The notes under the pieces were generated by a model. The model ran no database searches. It had not been told where the DNA came from and saw only the letters and a list, made by a program, of their open reading frames with translations. This document shows positions 6,243 through 10,765 of a stretch of 10,765 nt of DNA, one piece after another. This DNA is from Deltaproteobacteria bacterium (lineage in GTDB: Bacteria > Desulfobacterota > Binatia > Binatales > Binataceae). The first letter of the stretch is position 1; every line of letters starts with the position of its first letter. The DNA is taken from positions 2,586 through 13,350 of the forward strand of contig JAJYMR010000401.1 in NCBI GenBank assembly GCA_021786815.1. The letters are read 5' to 3'. The translations under genes and the position numbers were made by a program.

Positions 6243-7458
6243 TGCCGCCTCCCGCGGACTCTTCGCTCTGAAGAACGACGACGCCCACGTGATCCATGCT
6301 CGCAATTTGCCGCGTACGGAGCGCGGTGCCGGACTTGATTCCGGCATTGCGCGCCGATTCCGCATAACCGAGCATCGCCGACAGCGCCTCGACACCCATC
6401 TCCGCCTGCTCGAGCATCTCCCACGGAACGATCGATACGCGCCCGCTGCCCGGATCGATCGGAATCAGCGACACGTTGACGAGCGGAAAGCCGTGGCCGT
6501 GCGGCGGCAGCCAGGTGGGATGGGGCGCGACCACGGGGCCGACTTCGGGCAATCCCCAAATGGTGAAGATCGGCCGCCCGCAGAGCGCTTCGAGCCGCTT
6601 GCGCCATCGCGAATCGAAACGGCCGGTCGATACGAAGACGTGCTCGGCCCCGGCGACCATCGGCGCGACGCTCCCGCGCGCCATCATCGCGTCGGCCTGA
6701 TGACGCTGCATTATGAGATAGAAATTGCGCTCGAGCCTCCTGGACCACTGCTCGGCGGCGCTGTCGAGCTCGGTGAAGATGATCGGCATCCCATGAAGCA
6801 GCGCGAGCAGAATTCCGGTCAGGGCCTCCCACGAGCCAATTACCGGCTCGCTCCATACGAAGGATATTTCGCGAAGTTTCGGGATGAATGCGGCGAGCGA
6901 AGCCGCCATCGCGGAGAGCGAAAAATGCGAGTGGCTCACGACGCCCCGGTTAGACGGCAGAAGCACCGCCGGCTCGACCGCGCGCTTGGGTCCCGCGTTT
7001 TGATTATAAGTGCCCTTGAGGTCCGCCTTTCGCAACGTTTCGAGGGTCCCGGCTTCGAATTTCCCCGCTCCGCCCGCCGTGAGGATCGCACCGACCGCTG
7101 CCTCAGCCATGCGTGACGCCAGTTGTTCGGCGTGATTTTCGCTCTCCGGAAGCAAAAGCTGACGTCCGGCAAACACGCAGGCGAGCAACAGGACGAGGCT
7201 TTCGAGCGGATCGGACTCCAGTAGCGCCAACGGTCCCTTGAAGGCCGCGGCCTGGAGCCCACCGGCGACAGTCTGCACCTGCTCGAGAAGCTCGGTGCCC
7301 GTCAGCGTCACCTCGCCGCGCACGACCGCCGGCTTGTCAGCCGCGGCGGCCAGGCGCTGGCGCAGCACCTTTCCGAGCGGCTGCTGAACGACAGGCACCC
7401 GGCGAGGTATCCCCACCGGCCAGTACCACGAAGGCAGGGCACCTCCGACCTTCGACAT
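6229..7458 (-). CDS. Degenerate ANL-superfamily (AMP-binding/acyl-CoA synthetase-like) protein
   Basis: A 409-aa protein that follows the ANL large-domain layout but lacks key parts. Residues 24-130 resemble the N-terminal part (LGKVLRQRLAAAADKPAVV, then a hydrophobic LLACVFAGRQLLLPE stretch). Where the family has its ATP-binding loop (SGTTGxPKG followed by SHxN), this protein has LLPSNRGVVSHSHFSLSAMA at 166-185, so the Gly/Thr/Ser-rich loop is missing while the SHSHF end remains. WGLPEVG (301-307) replaces the usual YGxTE motif. LRTRQIASMDHVGVVVL (380-396) sits where the RTGD motif would be, with the Asp lost. The roughly 100-residue C-terminal domain with the catalytic lysine is absent. A pseudoenzyme, a substrate-binding protein or a scaffold is more likely than a normal ligase. 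GAGG lies 7 bases before the ATG, which overlaps the Mo-enzyme stop, so the two are translationally coupled. Confidence 0.75.
   Translation of the reverse strand: MSKVGGALPSWYWPVGIPRRVPVVQQPLGKVLRQRLAAAADKPAVVRGEVTLTGTELLEQVQTVAGGLQAAAFKGPLALLESDPLESLVLLLACVFAGRQLLLPESENHAEQLASRMAEAAVGAILTAGGAGKFEAGTLETLRKADLKGTYNQNAGPKRAVEPAVLLPSNRGVVSHSHFSLSAMAASLAAFIPKLREISFVWSEPVIGSWEALTGILLALLHGMPIIFTELDSAAEQWSRRLERNFYLIMQRHQADAMMARGSVAPMVAGAEHVFVSTGRFDSRWRKRLEALCGRPIFTIWGLPEVGPVVAPHPTWLPPHGHGFPLVNVSLIPIDPGSGRVSIVPWEMLEQAEMGVEALSAMLGYAESARNAGIKSGTALRTRQIASMDHVGVVVLQSEESAGGGNVAD
6248..6253 (-). promoter_or_regulatory. Ribosome-binding site that decides the start of the 231-aa PaaK-like protein
   Basis: GGGAGG on the minus strand, five bases ahead of the ATG at 6242. 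It lies inside the end of the upstream gene and favours this start over the in-frame ATG at 6395. Confidence 0.6.
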
Positions 7459-10313
7459 CAGTGCGCCTCGAAATCAGCCCGCTCGAACGAAATGTTGGTC
7501 TGCCTGTCGTTCTGAGTGGGCGCCCGATTGAACAGGGTATATTCGAAATGCCTATAACCTCCGGCAAAATGAATACCCTTTGGTGGACCGGGTAGTAGTC
7601 CGTCCTGCGGCATCCCGTTCGGATGCTGGTAGGGCTCCCAGGCGTGGTAGATGACCAGTTGGTCCGGTCGCACGCACGGGGTCAGCTTCGCCCTGACGAG
7701 AAACTGGCCGTAGTCGTTGAAGACGCGGATAAAGTCGTGGTCGGCGACCCCTTTTTCGGCGGCGGCCTTGTCATTTATAAAGGCGAAAGGCTCGCCGCGA
7801 TGCAGCTTCAGCATCTCCTCGGAGGTATGCCAGTTGGCGTGGATGCTCCATCGGACGTGCCCGCCCGTAAGCCGCATCGGCTGCCGCCCTCCGATATTCG
7901 GCGGACGCTTGTAGCGCACCAGGGCTTCGTCGGCCTCCACGAAGTAAGGATGATCGATATACAATTCCATGCGCCGAGTGGTGGTGGCGTAGGGAATCTT
8001 TCTTTCCACCTGGTCGCGCATCGGAACGTGGACCTCGCCCGGCACCATGTCCGAACTCTGGCAGACGATCCCGTGCCAGGGCGGCCGGCCGGCGAGCCAC
8101 GCCTTGCCGTTCTTGCGCATGTTCTCGAGGCTTAGTTCCTCGTCGTCGAGACTGGACAGCCAACCCATCCCGCCGAGCGCCTTCAGGCAATCGTCCACCA
8201 GCCGCTCTTCGTCCTCGTTGCTCTCGCCGTAGCGGTCGCCGTACGTGGCACGCCAATAGAGATCGTCCACGATGATTTCGCGCTGGCCCGACATGTATTT
8301 CTCGATGCCGCGCGATTTGAGATGCTTCGCGACGCTGCGCAGGATGCCGAGCGCTATCTGCCGGTCCGAGCGCGACTCGCCTTGCATCGGTACCGACTGG
8401 TCGGTGAAACAGAGCAGGCGCGTGTCGGGCGTCGAATATTTGGCGTCGGCGTATTCATAGTAGGACGCGGCGGGCAATACATAGTCCGCGTAAAGGCCGG
8501 TGGTGCTCCATCGGGTGTCGAATACCACGATGACGTCGAGCTTCGGCCACAGCGTCTTAATGTAGGTATTCATGCCGCCGCGATGGCGTCGGAGCGGGTT
8601 CGAGCCGGAAACCAGCATCGCCTTGGGCTCGACCGGATGGTCGAAACCGTCCCACCATCCGTGCTTGAGCGCGTCTTCGGCGTAGTCGCTGATCTTTTTG
8701 TCGGTGTAGGGATCCTCGAGGTACTTGTCCCAGACCTCCTTGTAACCGGCGTGCCGGTACCACAGGAAAGCGCCCGGCGTGAGCACTCCCGAGGCCTTGA
8801 GCGCCTCGCGCGTCGCGCCGTTTGCCGCCTCCACCGGCGGCATCGTTGGATCCATTTTGAGCCGGGTCTTGTAGTCCTCCATCATCAGTTGCGACATGGT
8901 CGCCACCGCCGCGATGGGCTCGGAGGACTCGATCAACTGCTTCGGCATCCCGCTCACTGCCGACATCGACGCGGCCGCCTCGGTTCCTGGCGACCATCCC
9001 TGCGTACCCGCTCCCGGTTTTCCGACACTTCCGGTGAGCGCCAGCACGTAGCAGTAGGAGCGCTCGAGCAAGTCGCCGTGATAAAGCTTGCCGGCCAGGA
9101 AGTTCATGTAGCCGAAGATCTTGCGCGGCGGGCGGCACAGTTCCGCGATTTGATGAAGCGTGTCGGGATGCACGCCCGCCATTTCGTGCACTTTTTCGGG
9201 CGTGTACTCTGCAAACCGCTCCTTGAGCCGCGAGAGCACGGTGCGCACTTCGACCTCCGCCCCGTTGGCGAGGCGCACCTTGCGGCGCGCATCCAGGGCA
9301 TATTCGCACGCGCGTTCGAGGGTGCCCTTGGGCAACTGCGCGAGTTCCCCGGTTGCGGCGTCGATTACATAGAATTGCTCCGGGTCGCCGCCTTCGCGCA
9401 GGTCGGAGTCGCGCAGGAAGCGCCCGTCGTCGCTTCGGACGAGCACCGGGGCGTCGGTCTGCTCGGCCACGAAGTCGCGGTCGATCCATCCGTTGTCGAC
9501 AAGGATTTTGCACACGCCGAGCCAGAGCGCCGGATCGGCGGACCAGTTGATCGGCACCCAAACGTCGGCGAACTGGCAGGACGGATTCTTGTCCGGCGCG
9601 ACCGCGATTATCTTCGCGCCCCGATAGCGCGCTTCCAGCACGTAGTGGACGTCGGGGATGTTCGCGTACACCGGATTCGACATCAGGATTATCGTGTCCG
9701 GCAGAAACCAGTTCTCGATCCCGGGCGCGTGATGCATCTCGCCGAACGTGAGCCACTGCCCGGACTTGAAATCCCCCGTCACGAAGTCGAGGTCGAGGCT
9801 CACGCCGCCAAGCAGCGCGGTGATACCGGTGCTGGAACCCTCGGCGGCGCCGCGGAACACTCCGATTCCGTTGGCGGCGTGATCGTCGAGGAGCGCCTTG
9901 CCGCCGTACTTCTGGATGACGTCGGCGAGTTTTCTGCCGATCTCATCGAAGGCCTGCTCCCATCCGATACGCTCCCACTTGCCGTCGCCGCGCTCTCCGA
10001 CGCGCTTCATCGGGTAGAGCACGCGGTCGGGGCCGTACATCGCGCGCGAGTGCTGGTATCCTTTCTGGCATCCGCGCGGGTTGTAATCCGGAACCCGATC
10101 CTCCGGATCGCAAAATTCCGGATAGGTGCACGATATTTCCTCGCGCACTACCCTGCTGTCTTTGACATACACCTTGAAAGGGCAGCTTCCGGGATAGCAG
10201 TTGACCCGATGCGTGCCCCATCGGCAGTCGTCCCAATGCCAGTACTGACGGCTCTCCCGCTCGGAATCACGCTTATCACCGGCCTTTTCGCCCTGTTGCG
10301 TTGCGCGAGACAT
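7458..10313 (-). CDS. Molybdopterin-dependent oxidoreductase, type II DMSO-reductase class (ethylbenzene dehydrogenase / selenate reductase-like catalytic subunit)
   Basis: A 951-residue catalytic subunit carrying a bis-MGD molybdenum cofactor and one Fe-S cluster, close to the usual size of EbdA-type subunits. Cluster ligands are visible as His35, Cys39, Cys44 and Cys82 (THRVNCYPGSC, then RGCQKG). A histidine first ligand is typical of type II enzymes. Asp181 in FVTGDFKSG is the best candidate for the aspartate that binds Mo in this class. Cofactor-domain signatures follow: ILMSNPVYANIPD near 209-221, and the C-terminal segment with GGHVRWSIHANWH and HAWEPYQHPNG. The N-terminus (MSRATQQGEKAGDKRD) is hydrophilic with no twin-arginine signal, so a cytoplasmic location is likely. 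The ATG is preceded by GGAGGG seven bases upstream. The stop overlaps the next start by one base (TGATG). The substrate cannot be read from sequence: hydrocarbon hydroxylation, oxyanion reduction or something new are all possible. No beta (Fe-S), gamma (haem b) or delta (chaperone) gene is adjacent downstream. Confidence 0.93.
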   Translation of the reverse strand: MSRATQQGEKAGDKRDSERESRQYWHWDDCRWGTHRVNCYPGSCPFKVYVKDSRVVREEISCTYPEFCDPEDRVPDYNPRGCQKGYQHSRAMYGPDRVLYPMKRVGERGDGKWERIGWEQAFDEIGRKLADVIQKYGGKALLDDHAANGIGVFRGAAEGSSTGITALLGGVSLDLDFVTGDFKSGQWLTFGEMHHAPGIENWFLPDTIILMSNPVYANIPDVHYVLEARYRGAKIIAVAPDKNPSCQFADVWVPINWSADPALWLGVCKILVDNGWIDRDFVAEQTDAPVLVRSDDGRFLRDSDLREGGDPEQFYVIDAATGELAQLPKGTLERACEYALDARRKVRLANGAEVEVRTVLSRLKERFAEYTPEKVHEMAGVHPDTLHQIAELCRPPRKIFGYMNFLAGKLYHGDLLERSYCYVLALTGSVGKPGAGTQGWSPGTEAAASMSAVSGMPKQLIESSEPIAAVATMSQLMMEDYKTRLKMDPTMPPVEAANGATREALKASGVLTPGAFLWYRHAGYKEVWDKYLEDPYTDKKISDYAEDALKHGWWDGFDHPVEPKAMLVSGSNPLRRHRGGMNTYIKTLWPKLDVIVVFDTRWSTTGLYADYVLPAASYYEYADAKYSTPDTRLLCFTDQSVPMQGESRSDRQIALGILRSVAKHLKSRGIEKYMSGQREIIVDDLYWRATYGDRYGESNEDEERLVDDCLKALGGMGWLSSLDDEELSLENMRKNGKAWLAGRPPWHGIVCQSSDMVPGEVHVPMRDQVERKIPYATTTRRMELYIDHPYFVEADEALVRYKRPPNIGGRQPMRLTGGHVRWSIHANWHTSEEMLKLHRGEPFAFINDKAAAEKGVADHDFIRVFNDYGQFLVRAKLTPCVRPDQLVIYHAWEPYQHPNGMPQDGLLPGPPKGIHFAGGYRHFEYTLFNRAPTQNDRQTNISFERADFEAH

Positions 10314-10320
10314 CTTCCGG

Positions 10321-10326
10321 CCCTCC
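10321..10326 (-). promoter_or_regulatory. Ribosome-binding site of the complete Mo oxidoreductase
   Basis: GGAGGG on the minus strand, seven bases ahead of the ATG at 10313, in the 17-bp gap between the two Mo-enzyme genes. Since it sits right after the upstream stop (10331), it supports the short, signal-free N-terminus. Confidence 0.6.
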
Positions 10327-10330
10327 GCGG

Positions 10331-10765
10331 TTATCCCAGAAACTGCGCCTTCTCAAACGCGATGTTGGTGTGACGGTCCGATTGGGACGGCGTCCACGTC
10401 ATCAGGCTGTATTGGTAATGACGGTACCCGCCGGCGAAGTGAATACCCTTTGGCGGGCCGGGCAATAGCCCGTCGTACGACATCCCGTTCGGGTATTGGT
10501 ACGGTTCCCACGCGTGATAGATGACCAGTTGGTCCGGGCGCACGCATGGCGTCGGCTTGGCCCTGACGAGGAATTCTCCGTAGTCATTGAAGACCCGGAT
10601 GAAGTCGTGGTCGCTGATTCCTTTGGCCTCGGCGACCGAATTGTTGATGAAGGCGAACGGTTCGCCGCGATGCAGTTTCAGCATCTCTTGGGAGGTATGC
10701 CAGACGCCATGGATACTCCACCGGACGTGTCCGCTGGTGAGGCGAAGCGGCTGGCGTCCGCCTAT
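10331..10765 (-). CDS. Molybdopterin oxidoreductase, type II DMSO-reductase class, C-terminal part (cut by window edge)
   Basis: This is the last 144 codons of a gene that starts beyond the right edge. The frame is open to base 10765 and ends in TAA. It begins IGGRQPLRLTSGHVRWSIH and continues through a stretch about GEPFAFIN, HDFIRVFNDYG and VIYHAWEPYQ. This is the C-terminal MGD-binding (MopB_CT-like) region of the type II DMSO-reductase class. By eye it matches the C-terminus of the next gene at about 112 of 144 positions (78%), so the two are tandem paralogues rather than copies of identical sequence. The differences cluster in the last 30 residues and in a short stretch around FINNSVAEAKG. 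The catalytic half and any Tat signal lie outside the window. An internal ATG at 10684 is only a methionine inside the domain, not the start. The next gene begins 17 bp downstream. Confidence 0.9.
   Translation of the reverse strand: MGGRQPLRLTSGHVRWSIHGVWHTSQEMLKLHRGEPFAFINNSVAEAKGISDHDFIRVFNDYGEFLVRAKPTPCVRPDQLVIYHAWEPYQYPNGMSYDGLLPGPPKGIHFAGGYRHYQYSLMTWTPSQSDRHTNIAFEKAQFLG

Noticed and set aside
6243..6395. A longer N-terminus for the 231-aa PaaK-like protein starting at 6395.
   Set aside because: It would overlap the upstream gene by over 160 bp and adds arginine-rich residues; the ATG at 6242 has GGGAGG at ideal distance.
7458..10313. The Mo enzyme as a nitrate reductase NarG or pyrogallol transhydroxylase.
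   Set aside because: It is about 300 residues shorter than NarG and differs in ligand spacing; it has the His/Cys cluster motif that transhydroxylase lacks.
8322..10373. A 683-codon open frame on the plus strand opposite the Mo oxidoreductase.
   Set aside because: It is antisense to a gene with clear motifs throughout. Its protein is rich in Arg, Val, His and Ala without recognisable domains. Long antisense frames are common in GC-rich codon-biased genes.
7458..10765. The tandem Mo genes as an assembly duplication or one frameshifted gene.
   Set aside because: The overlapping parts differ at about one residue in five, and both end in proper stops with a ribosome-binding site between them.
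1..10765. CRISPR arrays, tRNA, rRNA, insertion sequences or prophage genes.
   Set aside because: No regularly spaced repeats, no cloverleaf-like or rRNA-like stretch and no transposase or integrase motif was seen.

Overview
The window is GC-rich bacterial DNA with one compact gene cluster. Every supported gene lies on the minus strand and reads from right to left. Neighbouring genes overlap or sit at most about 70 bp apart, which is what a single long operon looks like. No promoter, tRNA, rRNA, insertion sequence or CRISPR array is visible, so the main promoter probably lies beyond the right edge. The molybdopterin, iron-sulfur, radical-SAM and U32-type proteins together suggest an anaerobic or facultatively anaerobic bacterium. 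Taxonomy cannot be fixed from the sequence; an uncultured, metabolically versatile lineage is a guess from gene content alone.

Layout in transcription order. At the right edge (10331-10765) is the C-terminal end of a molybdopterin oxidoreductase. It is followed 17 bp later by a complete paralogue (7458-10313, 951 aa) of the type II DMSO-reductase class, the class of ethylbenzene dehydrogenase, selenate, chlorate and nitrate reductases. Next come three consecutive proteins related to the acyl-adenylate-forming (ANL) superfamily: a 409-aa protein that has lost the ATP-binding loop and the C-terminal domain, a 231-aa PaaK-like fragment, and a 430-aa phenylacetate-CoA-ligase-like protein. Then follow a U32-family Fe-S protein with an extra cysteine-rich tail, a small four-helix membrane protein, MoaA (molybdenum cofactor synthesis) and a divergent MqnC/CofH-type radical SAM enzyme. 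About 250 bp of GC-rich, hairpin-prone DNA separate this from the possible first codons of another leftward gene at the left edge.

How it may work together (inference). A pair of molybdenum enzymes would carry out a redox or O2-independent hydroxylation reaction, and MoaA would supply cofactor. The membrane protein could anchor the complex or pass electrons, and the ANL group could activate or bind a carboxylic acid substrate or product. The U32 and MqnC-like proteins resemble families that make or modify quinones or RNA, so they could build a cofactor or electron carrier. The absence of a Tat signal on the complete molybdenum enzyme, the absence of beta, gamma and delta subunit genes next to it, and the three ANL-type proteins, at least two of them degenerate, set this cluster apart from the well-known type II operons.
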